NCBI GenBank assembly: GCA_944739405.2
Contig: OX123197.2
Location: 937,501-1,001,500, forward strand
Source: Euclidia mi
Taxonomy: Eukaryota > Arthropoda > Insecta > Lepidoptera > Erebidae
Reading direction: 5' to 3'
Length of the DNA stretch: 64,000 bases
Part shown: positions 1 to 9,879 of the stretch, piece by piece
Numbering within the stretch: position 1 is the first letter of the stretch
How the letters are laid out: each line of letters opens with the position of its first letter
The notes under the pieces: generated by a model
Told to the model about the DNA's origin: nothing
The model's database searches: none
What the model saw: only the letters and a program-made list of their open reading frames with translations
Position numbers and translations under genes: made by a program

Positions 1-805
1 AAATCTGCAAAAACGCAAAGCTTGTCCAACCTACTAATTTGTTCTATTATTAGGTGCTAATGTTAATATTAATATTCTGTTATAAGCCACATCGACGACA
101 ATATTTACGACGAAAAAACATCGGCTAAAGAATTAAAATGTCTAGATTAAAATGTCATGCTATAAATAGATGGCATATTTTTGACTAACGGAGAGATCAA
201 CATGTATGATAGGCCGTGGTCTCGACTCAAGCGACGACCGAAGCGGTAGCGATAGCGGGTTGAAAGGCATTTAGCCATTCCGTTCGGCACCACAGCGCTC
301 CGTATGCTCGCTGCGCTGCTATCGAGGATGGTCCTAAAGCGTTTTGGGTAATCATGCCCCTCTTTCGGCTACCGCCGCCGCTCTTTTTTCCGCTTTTATC
401 GACATCAGAGGCTAATAGAGGAAACGGTGGTCGACAGCGAATAAGTAGCAGCCGAATAAGTAGTGGCCGGGTGGGCCGGTGGTGCTGGTTGACAACCAAC
501 GCCCCTCAATCTTACCTAAGTGCGGTGACAAGTGTTCAAGACAAGGGGTTTCCTCATCTTCTTTCTTTAAGGGTCCGTTATACCAATCAGAGCATTCAAT
601 AAACTAGCGAAGTACGTACAATCATAAATGTGATTGTGATCAATACCATGCCGGGAGCACTGAATTTATCTATACCACCCAGTTAAAGAATCACTGTTCT
701 AGACAGCTTTATTGTCCTTCTAGTACATAGGTACCTACTCATACAAATGAAGCATTATGCGTGACGCACGCTGCTGAATTTCAGGCATAAATAAAAAATA
801 AAAAT
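1..805. other. No gene; GC-rich block at 215-560
   Basis: The flanks are plain AT-rich sequence. About 215-560 is clearly richer in GC and is open in several frames on both strands, but the translations are low-complexity Arg/Pro/Ser and match no domain I know. It may be an untranslated piece of an R1-type LINE or another retroelement; that is a guess from composition only. Confidence 0.4.
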
Positions 806-1640
806 GTCAGCCCTGCATATGAACTGTCTCAATGGTGGGTTCTTTGCCTGCTCTCACTTTGACAAGGGTTAGCTTAGGAGATAGTATACCCCCCGAGGGA
901 TCTCCACCTTGTCGTGGTAAGGGGGCTCAATAACCGTGGCTTGGAACCCCGCGGTGAAGCTAAGAGGGACTTAGAGGGATTCCTGGAGTGGACGCTCCGC
1001 GTGGGCTTGGCAGTGGGCCTGCGCAGGATGCGTCCAACAGTGCGGGTGCGGGGGACAGTTCTGTCTATCCTTCGCAGTCGGGTGCGGTCGCGGGAGGAGA
1101 GGCGTGTCGGTGTTGCGTTGCCGCGCGCCCTATCTCCCGCGACCAAATGGGGACGCACCATTTGATGCGTCGCGGTGGGGCCGCAGAGGAAGAGGAGATG
1201 CGGTGTTGCGTTGCCGTCCTCTCTATCCTCTGCGGCCGCTAAGTGTTTTGGCGGCGGAGCCCAACACCTTCATCCGCCGCCAAGGGGGTTTTGTTCGGGG
1301 CCCGCCTGACCATCTGGCGGGCCAATACCCTTCGGGGGGTTGCGACGTATGCTTGTGCGAAACCCGACCCTCCGACACATGGGACCATGCCGACCATGAG
1401 GCACACGGGTTGGTTTTTAGTCAGTAAGAGTCTGACAGTCCCCTTCGCCCATCCCCCAGGGCGGAGGGACTCCATGAGGATTTTCCAACCAGAGACCAAA
1501 AAAAAAAGGAGATAGTATACCACACTGGCCAAGTGCGGCCTAGAAAAAAATCACATGACTCCATAAGTCGACTCTCAGGCACGTAGGTTTCCTCACGATG
1601 ATTTCCTGTATCGTTAACAAGCGATTACTATTATAAGACG
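806..1640 (-). mobile_element. SINE-E copy, split by another insertion
   Basis: Reading on the minus strand, the 1522-1640 part carries the body GTTTCCTCACGATG...GGCCAAGTG and the 806-890 part carries the RTE-like tail region. Both align by eye with the better copies at 7050-7349 and 62598-62948. The copy is degenerate and is interrupted at 891-1506 by a younger retroelement flanked by a 15-bp duplication of SINE sequence. The tRNA-like head is not recognisable. Confidence 0.6.
891..1506 (+). mobile_element. 616-bp GC-rich non-autonomous retroelement
   Basis: The 15-bp sequence AGGAGATAGTATACC occurs at 876-890 and again at 1507-1521, so the 616 bp between is a retrotransposed insertion on the plus strand. 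It ends in an A-run after the block TTAGTCAGTAAGAGTCTGAC...GGGACTCCATGAGGATTTTCC, a tail I recognise from lepidopteran retroelements. Overlapping ORFs in this block (95-107 residues) are Arg/Gly/Pro-rich and look like untranslated GC-rich sequence. It could be a SINE or an internally deleted R1-group LINE. Confidence 0.7.
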
Positions 1641-2384
1641 CATATAACTTGGGAATGTCACTGTTGTGCACCGTAGATTTGAACTGGAAACCCTTTGCAC
1701 AGCCGTCTGGTGCTCTTTCTACAAGACTATCGTTGCTGTATATTCAAACCTATCAAGCTACAAAACAAAACATTTCTTACCATCTCAAATTATTATTACA
1801 TGCACAGCAATACAGATTATAATATCCCGTTTTATTGTAATTACGAACCATCCAATATATTATCTGTATATGGAGCTTTAATATAGCGAGCTTCTAAAAT
1901 ATGATTATGCTCCTTCTATAATGGCGTGTGTTTTATAGCTCCAGATTATATGTTATCTAGACTTGTTTTTATTTAAATGTTGCTACTTAGAATAATACCA
2001 GTAAATAAATGTGCGCAGGTGGACTGGTTTGAAAAAAATACGTGCATATACATTTTATATTAGGAAATCTACACTATGGTTATATAATATGTACATAGAT
2101 TGATATTATTTGCATGTAATTCACAGCAAGTTTTAGACGATATGCTTAGATAAATAGATAATTACTGTGCTGCTTCCAAATAGCAATCGGAAAAGACAAC
2201 TCAAGACTACATTTTGGTTTACGTGATAATTAAACTAGGTGACTTTCATTTGGTAAGTGACTTTTATTCAAACAACGCACAGAGGGAACACTCAGATATG
2301 GACCTCATCTTTTCCTTCACGGCATTGTTTCAGCAGGTCTAGGTTTCACAGTTTTGGTTTAGATATACCTAGTCTCACCGAGTA
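1641..2384. other. No feature seen
   Basis: AT-rich sequence with no convincing ORF, repeat terminus or RNA gene. The short ORFs at 1666-1886 are Ile/Tyr/Asn-rich and look random. Confidence 0.4.
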
Positions 2385-2618
2385 ATGCTTATAAGTATAA
2401 TATATGGCCCAGGAGACTATAAACTTTTAAAATCTTTAGTAAATTATGCATTCCACAAGCCCGTATGTAATGTCCATAAAATTTGCAATAAGCTGCCAGA
2501 AAATATAAAAAAGGAAACTAATTACAATTCATTTATAAATAAATTAAAACTATTTCTGCATAGTAAAAACTATTATAATGTCAAAGATTTTATGAATGAC
2601 ACCACAATCGAAATTTAA
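2385..2618 (+). pseudogene. C-terminal fragment of a non-LTR retrotransposon ORF2
   Basis: The 77-residue translation contains ICNKLPENIKKETNYNSFIN followed by KLKLFLHSKNYYNVKDF, the usual last 50 residues of LINE ORF2 proteins (a 'LP..I......F...LK.FL....YY...EF' pattern). Nothing of the reverse transcriptase palm or endonuclease is found upstream, so this is a strongly 5'-truncated or decayed copy. AT-rich 3' UTR-like sequence follows. Family recall, not a search; a chance ORF is unlikely given the run of matching positions. Confidence 0.55.
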
Positions 2619-3242
2619 TAATCTAATCCATTGCTTAATATTTTAAATAATAAATTATCGCTTACACTTACATATTTGACATACTGATTCAGTATAATAT
2701 TAAAAAGCATAAACAAAATAATTTAATTATATTAAAAATAAACAATTAAATATATAAACATAAGTAGTTACCTACCCTACCAATTATAATATTTATTGAA
2801 CTAATGAGTGTACTTTGACTTAATTATAAGTACATTGAAATACATACAACATATTCCTCTCTCCTGTTTTAAGACCTATTTATTGATATTGGAATACAAT
2901 ATATCGAATGTTATTTATGTAGGTACAAATGATTTTATTATAAACTATGCTGTGCCCAACAGGGTCCATAATTGTATCTAGCTTAAGAATTTATGTACCC
3001 ACCACGTGTAAACACATTATGGATAAGCAATAAAGTATTGAAGTAAAATTGATACTAAGTGTCGCAGATCAATATAATACAATATGTGTACATGTAGAGG
3101 AGGCCTTCTTCCAGCAGTTGACTAATCCATATATTTATATCAATGATAAAGTTTTAGTAGGATAAAGAAACAGATTGATACAATATAGGTACATTCATCT
3201 TGAAAGCTCATCCTGTAGTCTGTACTATAAAAAAACTAGCCT
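2619..3242. other. AT-rich LINE 3' UTR-like or unique sequence
   Basis: Very AT-rich and without ORFs. An AATAAAGTATTGAAGTAAAATTG stretch near 3029-3051 resembles a LINE polyadenylation tail, possibly the end of the fragment at 2385. Confidence 0.35.
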
Positions 3243-3427
3243 CACGTAGTCAGGCGCGGTCGCAGCCTGAAATTTTGGAGGGGGTCACTCACAACACTAA
3301 TAAAAAATTGGTACCTATCTGAAATAAAATAAACATTATTGCATAAGACACAATTTTATTTTATAAATTACCTATAAAACAAATGGAAGTCGTCTTTCTG
3401 TATTTGCGAATCGGGTGAAAATATTTT

Positions 3428-3975
3428 TTATTTGTGACATCTGATAGGTACTATTTCCGCGTGAATGTTTAGAAGAGCTAAACCTGTTAATCGCTCTTCT
3501 AACATGTTAGCTCTCAACCACGGTTTTACACGCCTCGGCCTAAGCGAAGAAAAGGATCGCTCTGCTGGTGTCGCACCACTTATGGGAAGTATTGCCAGAA
3601 TTTTGAGAAATCTAATATATAAAATTGTCGTGTCACAGTTTTCGTTCCCATACTCCTCCGAAACGGCTTGACCGATTTTGATGAAATTTTTTGTGGTTAT
3701 CCGGTATCTATGAGAATCGGCCAACATCTATTTTCCAAAAAAAAAAAAATTTTGCAAAACAACTTTTGCCGGGTCAGCTAGTGTCTTTATATTTGGGTAT
3801 AAATCATTATCACAAACTTCGATGGTAGAAACTTCACACTTAGGAAGTTTCGTATCAGCATTTTCTGTGACCTCCCGTTTCGATTTTGTAATCCATAGCT
3901 GAAACTCTGTAACGACAGTGGCAGCAGGAACATTTAAAAAATGGGAATAGTATTCATATACTTTCTTGGCAATAA
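3428..3975 (-). pseudogene. hAT transposase C-terminal (dimerisation) fragment
   Basis: On the minus strand, the region near 3610-3430 encodes FLKILAILPISGATPAERSF and then an RVKPWLRANM...EERLTGLALLNIH block. This is the hAT C-terminal dimerisation domain (usually 'LATLPVSTATAERSFS..RR.KT.LR..M...RL..LALL'). The upstream part, 3782-3975, encodes residues of the YYSHFLNVPAATVVTEFQLW type, also typical of hAT transposases. A Helitron at 3611-3781 separates the halves. The extra Pro in the TxxAERSFS motif and the insertion within SLRPRR suggest decay. The catalytic DDE core and the zinc finger are missing, so no activity is expected. Confidence 0.8.
3611..3781 (+). mobile_element. Short non-autonomous Helitron
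   Basis: It begins TCTAATATATAAAATTGTCG after an A and ends GGGTCAGCTAG before a T, the A/T insertion and CTAG end expected of Helitrons. The body (CCGAAACGGCTTGACCGATT...) is a widespread lepidopteran repeat. Its boundaries are confirmed by the host: skipping 3611-3781 makes the surrounding hAT transposase frame continuous. Confidence 0.8.
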
Positions 3976-3980
3976 GAAGT

Positions 3981-4981
3981 AGACCAGTGCAGATACGTAA
4001 GAAAACGGTAAAAAGTAAAATTAAATTACAGTAGGATGAAACCCATTGGAGAAGGAAGAGAATATAGCGATCATTAAAGGAAAAATAAATTACGGGCGAT
4101 CTGAGGTCGGGAAGTGGATGGGGTTGCGATTATAAGGGTAAAAAAGGGTTTATCTCGATTGCCAGCAAAGCTGCAAGTCCTACGGGAAAGACGTCAATAA
4201 CAAAGTTGTAGATAATAAAAAGATCTACATTTTTTTGCATTTCATTATATTCACACAACGTCAATGTACAAATTCAAATAACCTCGATGTATATCGATTT
4301 TTGAGTTCTTATTCATCAATGTAGCATGGAATCTTACGTTTTTCGATTGAACATTATACTTAAAAAAAAATAGTCTCGAGGTTGTTTCATTTCGTTGCAT
4401 TTTCTGAGAACGTTTACCTTAGTAATGTATATTTTATTCACGCCTTCAGAAAGAAGAGATTTCAACGAACAAAACGCAGAACAATTAAAAAAAAGCTGAT
4501 ATATTGACGTGAGAATTTTCAAGTGAAAATTAGGGTTTTATTTCGATATTTAGTCAAAATAAGGCGTAAAAATAAACATTTTAAATAAAAACATTAACAG
4601 TGTGTTTGGAACATAAAAAGCCACGTTTTCACAAAATTTCGTGTAAAAGAAAACTATTGTAAAAGTTAAAAATAAAAAACAAAAAACGTGGTAATTTGAA
4701 TTTTTCACATAAATTTGTGTGAATAAAGTGTAAATACAAAAGCTATAGCTCTTTTTAATACCAACAACTTTGCCATTAACGTTTTCCCGTAGGACTTGTA
4801 GTTTTGTTGGCAATCGAGATAAACCCCTTTTTACCCTTATAATCGCAACCCCATCCACTTCCCGACCTCAGATCGCCCGTAATTTATTTTTCCTTAAATT
4901 TTTGCTATATTCTCTTTCTTTTCCAATGGGTTTCATCCTACTTTAATTTTCTATCGTTTCAAAAATTATATACCCTGGTCT
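3981..4981. mobile_element. 1-kb element with long terminal inverted repeats
   Basis: About 3981-4250 and 4720-4981 are inverted copies of each other. Shared landmarks include GTAGGATGAAACCCATTGG (left, about 4031) and its complement (right, about 4925), and the block with GGCGATCTGAGGTCGGGAAG. The 470 bp interior has no transposase. The ends fall near AGACCAG and CTGGTCT; no clean TSD was found, so superfamily is undetermined. It sits inside the hAT at 3251-5619. Confidence 0.7.
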
Positions 4982-5002
4982 AAAGATCGATGTCAATTAT
5001 AA

Positions 5003-5347
5003 AGGCCTATTCAAACCTGAGCGATATTCGCTGCCGCTGTGGGTAGAGGTACATACGGCGCGTTTTTCGCTCAGGTATTTAGTATCAAGTACCGCGGCTA
5101 GAGCGACCTGAGCGATATTCGCTGCCGCTGTGGGTAGAGGTACACACCGCGCGGGTTTCGCTCAGGTATTTGATATCAAGTACCGCGGCTATTTCTTACC
5201 TCTCTGAGCGAAACTCAACTACCGCGCGTTATTTTACCCACAAGGATAGCGAATACCGCTTAGGTCTGAAAAGTAATATTACCGCATACCCACTAGGTTT
5301 TCTCTGCCGCAGACGGTAGCGAATACCGATTAGGTCTGAACAGGCCT
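5003..5347. mobile_element. MITE with TAA duplication and internal tandem unit
   Basis: Inverted ends AGGCCTATTCAAACCTGAGC and GGTCTGAACAGGCCT are flanked by TAA at 5000-5002 and 5348-5350, fitting PIF/Harbinger-type insertion. A 91-bp unit starting ACCTGAGCGATATTCGCTGC is present twice in tandem (from 5015 and 5106). It is nested in the hAT element. Confidence 0.75.
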
Positions 5348-5857
5348 TAAGAAAACTACAAAGAGATTGGATAGAAAACTACCTAGTTCGGTTCCTTGTT
5401 TCTAAACTAGATGTCATTTCCAAGTTATTTTGGCCATCGTACGTAGTTCATAAAAACACCAATAGATGTCAGCCAGCAAAATATAAATTTGTCGCTGTTA
5501 GGGGATAGCTAAAAATGTCCTTTTCTTATTTGGCAAATTTTTGAGATTTTTAAATTTGACCTTAGATTTGGGGGGGGGTCATGTCCCCTGTGACCTCCCC
5601 CCCCTTCGGACCGCGCCTGCACGTAGTTCCTAGCTGCCTATTAAATACCTACATTATCGGTATTAAATTATGCGGTATAGTTTCCTTGTTGTATCAATAA
5701 TGTGGAATAATTACACAAATAATTTCCATCCCATAGCTATAATTTTATTTATCTGAGCAAAACTCTGAGCTTGCTTGATATTGCATAAGTGCTTGTCTTT
5801 AATATAATTAACTATGGTTAATATAATGGATATTATATTATATTGATTTAAGGTTAA

Positions 5858-6200
5858 TTGTTAATTGGCTTTTGTGCAAAGTATAACGATGTAAGCGAAG
5901 CTAACCAAGTCAAGTTTGACCTAAAAAAGCCGTCGTGTCTGTTCTCCACTAAACGGAGCAAAATTCACCAGGTTTCAACTCTCGGGAATTTATCCGTGTC
6001 GATAACTGATCACCTGGAACTTCTTGGCATCAGGTTAACATAGAGTAGGTCCTTTACGCCAGTTCAAGTGCACAAAAGTCGTAGTTATCCTGCCTGGAGT
6101 ACCTACTTTTCTCAGTCTTGGAATTGTTTAGCAAAGTTTCAGCCAAGCACTGGACTTCATTGAGAGGAAAAAGTAAATCCAGGAGATTCATCGGCGAAGA
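5858..6200 (+). pseudogene. Decayed LINE reverse transcriptase fragment (tentative)
   Basis: The translation from 5858 includes QVKFDLKKPSCLFSTKRSKI and ITDHLELLGIRL. This resembles the region just after the YADD box of Jockey/CR1-group ORF2 proteins ('L.FN.KKT....F..K........SI.ILGI.L'). Further similarity after the stop at 6041 needs frame changes. The match is short and the fragment is heavily mutated, so this is a suggestion rather than a firm call. Confidence 0.35.
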
Positions 6201-6390
6201 CCATGGATATAATATATTACTATGGCGATTACCAAATTATGCGTAGTGCGAAAGTGTGGCATTCTTTGCGTTTCCTGATAAGTAGAATCAGAAATGCCTC
6301 CTGGGCTCCGTCGTCAGCCGGAGTTGATTTAGCATCTTACGAGATTTCGGCCAAACGTCAGACACAATAAAATAAAATGTTATCGATCGC

Positions 6391-6430
6391 TGGTCAAACC
6401 GAGGGTGCGTGGCGGGTTTCTCTTTCTTAC
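6391..6430. repeat. Relic end of the MITE family seen at 35820-36130
   Basis: The sequence GAGGGTGCGTGGCGGGTTTC, preceded by TGGTCAAACC, matches the terminal inverted repeat of the MITE at 35820-36130 (AAGGGTGCGTGGTGGGTTTC). No partner end is visible nearby, so only one terminus survives. Confidence 0.45.
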
Positions 6431-7049
6431 AAAGTGTACAATGGAGGTCCATCAAGTTCTTAACGCATGATTCAATCAATTGCATGTAGATTTCTAATAG
6501 CTAGATTCTTTCCTGATTTTACTATAATTGTAGCATATCTAATTTATTTTATTGAATTACTAAATGGCCATGTATACAATTACCGATAATGAAGCTGATT
6601 GATATTTGAAAAGAAACTTGTAACCAATAAAAGTGCTAAGTTGGTAGTTGTTTATCTAGATTTTCTAGACTATAATTAGGCATCTTTAATTCTTTATGGT
6701 TTTATTACTTTCGATTTTTCAAATATTTGAATTAAATTGTTTGCACAGACTGGTTATTCGTAATTATTTTACAAATTTATTGCAAGAATTTGCATTTAAA
6801 TTATCGTAAAATAAAGTAGACTTCGCCATTTACGGAGCGCGTTGCAATTTTGTTATTTTTCGTGTGCGACATTTGATTTCAACGTGTAGGTATATCACAT
6901 ATTCAATATATTTTTTGGATAGCATCATGGTAGTATTTATGATAATATTTAATAGCTTTGCATTGAAACTTGATTTAGCCACTGACTCCTTTTAGCTAAC
7001 AATAAAAAAATGGCAGCAATATCTTTCGTGTACGGACCTTTTTTTAAAG
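6431..7049. other. No feature seen
   Basis: AT-rich, no ORF of interest, no terminus of a known repeat. Confidence 0.4.
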
Positions 7050-7349
7050 GCAGCGATAGCTGAGTGGAGAGACCGACAAGGCTGTCGGTCTCTCCACTCG
7101 CAGCAGTCGCTACGCAGAGCATCTCGGGTTCGAATCCATGGCAAATTGTTAATTATCGCTTGCTAAACGGTGAAGGAAAACATCGTGAGGAAACCTGCAT
7201 GTCTGAGAGTTCTCCATGATGTTCTCTTAAGACATGTGAAGTCTGCCAAACCGCACTTAACCAGTGTGGTGGACTATGGCCTTACCCTTCTCATAAGAGG
7301 GAAGAGGCCCGTGCCCAGCAGTGGGACAGTATAAAGGGCTGATGATGAC
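7050..7349 (+). mobile_element. SINE-E, tRNA-derived with RTE-type tail
   Basis: The head GCAGCGATAGCTGAGTGGAG has a Pol III A box (TAGCTGAGTGG) and the B box GGTTCGAATCC lies near 7130. The body and tail (CCCAGCAGTGGGAC...GGGCTGATGATG) resemble the 3' end of RTE retrotransposons, which would supply the enzymes. A 17-bp inverted duplication with a 4-nt loop at 7062-7099 is inserted in the tRNA-like part just after the A box; the copy at 62598-62948 lacks it. Confidence 0.75.
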
Positions 7350-7607
7350 ATTCTCTAAAAGTATTTTACTACTTCAAGATATAAGAAGTTCATGCCTGCT
7401 GCTATCTGGTAAATCCTTGTCTTAGGCGTTGGAATACAACTACAGTTTACGGATTTTATCGCGTTATATTAGTTTCACTGAGTTATTACATTTAAACTGA
7501 ATGATCTTCAACCTATTTTTTTTATTTATTACTAGCCGACGTTTTGATTTCTTTACAGGATTCATGGCACGGTTATAGGTCAGTCTGAGGTGATATTTAT
7601 GTTTTTA

Positions 7608-8400
7608 ACCGACTTCAAAAAAAGGAGGAGGTTCTCAATTCGTCGGAATCTTTTTTTTTTTATGTATGTTCCCCGATTTCTCTAAGACGCCTGGACCGAT
7701 TTCAAAAATTCTCGTTTTGATTGAAAGAGTAAACTTTCTAGTTCGTCCCATGATCACCAGGTCAGGATCTGATCATGGAATCCTGAAAAAATCGAAGGAA
7801 CTCTTCAAATTTTATAAGCACACTTGAAGCGATTTGACGATAACAACCCAATGCCTTCGAGTTTGGGCTCGTTTGAGTTGTCTTTACATAGACTTTGATG
7901 CTGGATGATTTCCATGGTCTGATGATAGAGTTGGAAGGTAACCATGAGATCTTTGTGATATAATAACCCAATCTCATCGAGTTTGGGGTGGTTTGATTCG
8001 TCTTTACATGGCCTTTGGTACTGGATGTTTTCCAGGGTCTGATGATGGAGCAGGAAGGTGGCCATGGGATCTTTGTAATACAAAGACGCAATCCCATTGA
8101 GTTTGGGCTCGTTGGATTCATCTTTACATGGACTTTAGTGCTGAATGCTTACCAAACTCTGATGATAGAGCAGGAAGGTAGCCATGGGATATTTGTAATA
8201 CAATTACGCAATCCTATCGAGTTTGGGCTCGTTTGAGTCGTCTTTACATAGACTTTGATGCTGGATGATTGCCATGGTCTGATGATAGAGCTGGAAGGTA
8301 ACCCAATCTCATCAAGTTTAGAGTCGTTTGATTCGTCTTTATATGGACTTTGGTACTGGATTTTTTCCAGAGTCTGATGATGGAGCAGGAAAGTGGTCAC
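7608..8400 (+). mobile_element. Repeat element with internal 120-bp array
   Basis: It opens ACCGACTTCAAAAAAAGGAG, a repeat start common in insect genomes (a related piece is at 35346-35525). After about 150 bp of the usual body (CCTGGACCGATTTC...GTCAGGATCTGATCATGG) it runs into a tandem array whose unit appears to be an expansion of this same region. The far end is not defined. Confidence 0.5.
7859..8400. repeat. Tandem array, 120-bp period, about 4.5 units
   Basis: The landmark GTTTGGG recurs at 7861, 7981, 8101 and 8221, exactly 120 bp apart; a fifth, shortened unit begins at about 8316. Each unit holds TCTTTACAT...GACTTT, CTGATGAT and GGAAGGT. Because 120 is a multiple of three, frames stay open across units and generate the repetitive ORFs on the minus strand at 7762-8121 and 8149-8463; I see no reason to think these are proteins. 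Confidence 0.85.
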
Positions 8401-8410
8401 AAGCTGGATG

Positions 8411-8645
8411 CTAACCGTATTCCCTGTTGAAATTAGGGTGTTTTTTAATTTTAATAGCCTCACCTATCATCCTTGGAAGAAAACGATATTCTTTTGCGAA
8501 TATCTGTTGGTCCTTGTTCAGTTGTTCTACATGTTCACACACAGCAGACTTTGTTGAGCGTTTATGTTTGATATCAGCTGTATGCTCTTTAAGTCGAACG
8601 CCTATGCTTCTCTTGGTTTGTTCGAATGTAGGAGAGCTCACATTT
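8411..8645 (-). pseudogene. Penelope-like element GIY-YIG endonuclease fragment
   Basis: The minus-strand translation contains QTKRSIGVRLKEHTADIKHK, then KSAVCEHV, and ends MIGEAIKIKKHPNFNREYG. This is the C-terminal endonuclease of Penelope-like retroelements ('YIGQTKRS...R..EH......SAVAEH......R...EAIEI.K...N.NRD.G'). The GIY-side residues before QTKRS have changed (SPTFE instead of YIG), so the catalytic start is lost. The reverse transcriptase is not found; upstream in the same frame the translation is random-looking. A family-level call from memory, but the pattern is distinctive. Confidence 0.7.
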
Positions 8646-8869
8646 TGTACAAAATGTGAACCAAAATGTGAATGTTGCAGAAGCAAGGGTAACTGACACT
8701 TGACTGCTGGTAAGAATTGACATATCTTCGTCTCTGAAACGGTATGCCAAAAGAAATATTCATAATGTGTAACGTTGGTTTGGGTAAATAAAATATCGAT
8801 AAATCGGTAACAATAACAATATGTATATTTATGTACAAAGAATCTGTACAGCATTTAGCAAAAAGGAAA

Positions 8870-9420
8870 AGAAAACTGATTTAAAACAATTTGACTCTAA
8901 ACCAGGATAGAAGAAAGGGGTCGCGGAATTCGTGGGTGATGTCCAGTAGAAACGTATTTCTGGCGTCGCTCAGGGAAGCAGAGACGACTTAGCTTGGATC
9001 ACCGCACAGCCGAAGAGAGGGCCGATAAATTTTTTTTTTGTGTGCGTGGACTAGTTGTTGGCCGCAGATGGCCTTGACAACTTTACGCGGACTATGGGTG
9101 AGCGCAGAAGGCTCCCAACCCGTAAAAGTATACTGGACAGCGTTTTGACTCCCCAAGGGTGGACTACCACGGACCTCGGCTTGGGGCGCTGTCGGCAATG
9201 CGGGATTAAGGTGTTCCGCGGTATTAACGTTAACGCGTCGCGTATTCCGTCCTCGTCGGCGAGTACGGAACCGCGGTCGAATTTGTAAGGGCCGATCATT
9301 CCTGCGCTACGGTATATACGTTGCTCGGGGGGACGGGGGGGGGGGGGGGTAAACGGCCAGCTAAGAGTAGTGGGAGGACGGCATCCGCTACGACGTAACA
9401 AATGTTATAACAGCATTTCC
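8870..9420. other. GC-rich repeat-like block of unknown class
   Basis: About 8920-9400 is GC-rich with a C/G homopolymer at 9335-9349. A T-run at 9029-9038 followed by GTGTGCGTGG would be an A-tail if the element lies on the minus strand (about 9400 to 9030). ORFs of 69-116 residues here are Arg/Pro/Ser-rich and overlap on both strands. I cannot name a family. Confidence 0.35.
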
Positions 9421-9879
9421 AAAAAATGAATTTTGAACTCTTTTTTTCATGTACCTATTCATTTTTCTTTTTATTGAAACGATCATTTATATGAGGCAGC
9501 CGCATCCTAACATTGCAATCACACAACACACAGTACACTATTATATACCCACTATTATCAATATGTCGATATGTATTGAGATTGCACAGTTGTTGCGTCC
9601 CTGACCGGAACAGGGAAGGTCTCGGTTGACTGAGCCCGAATGCCCCTGCGCCGACGCGGTGGCGTGGCTGAGCACAAAAACTTTCTCTGTATCGTTGTTT
9701 CACTTCAATGATTTGAATAAATCCTTAAAATTATCAATAACAAATGTTGTATCCGATGTGAAACCGTGTACAGTTGGTTTAAATCATGCCGAACTGTCGA
9801 AGCAAGAGTAGTTACATGAATGTTGGTATATTACAGGAATTTTATTGGATTTTATAGTATGTAGCGCTCATAGCGAGAC
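9421..9879. other. No feature seen
   Basis: Mixed sequence without a recognisable gene or repeat end. Confidence 0.35.

Larger units (their letters stand above)
3251..5619 (-). mobile_element. hAT DNA transposon carrying nested insertions
   Basis: The element starts CAGGCGCGGTC and ends with the reverse complement GACCGCGCCTG. It is flanked by a perfect 8-bp duplication, CACGTAGT, at 3243-3250 and 5620-5627. An 8-bp TSD with CAG-type inverted ends is diagnostic of hAT. The interior holds a decayed minus-strand transposase C-terminus (3428-3975), a Helitron (3611-3781), a 1 kb long-TIR element (about 3981-4981) and a MITE (5003-5347). Without these three insertions the hAT shrinks to about 850 bp, so it was already an internally deleted copy or has lost its 5' coding part. 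Confidence 0.85.

Noticed and set aside
874..1532. Several 83-107 residue ORFs
   Set aside because: They lie in the GC-rich retroelement, overlap on both strands and are compositionally biased.
3465..3671. Plus-strand ORF of 68 residues
   Set aside because: Shadow of the minus-strand hAT transposase and Helitron.
7859..8400. CRISPR-like array
   Set aside because: Units are contiguous 120-bp tandem repeats without unique spacers, in a eukaryotic genome.
7762..8463. Repeat proteins with 40-residue units on the minus strand
   Set aside because: A result of the 120-bp tandem period; both strands stay open and no domain is seen.
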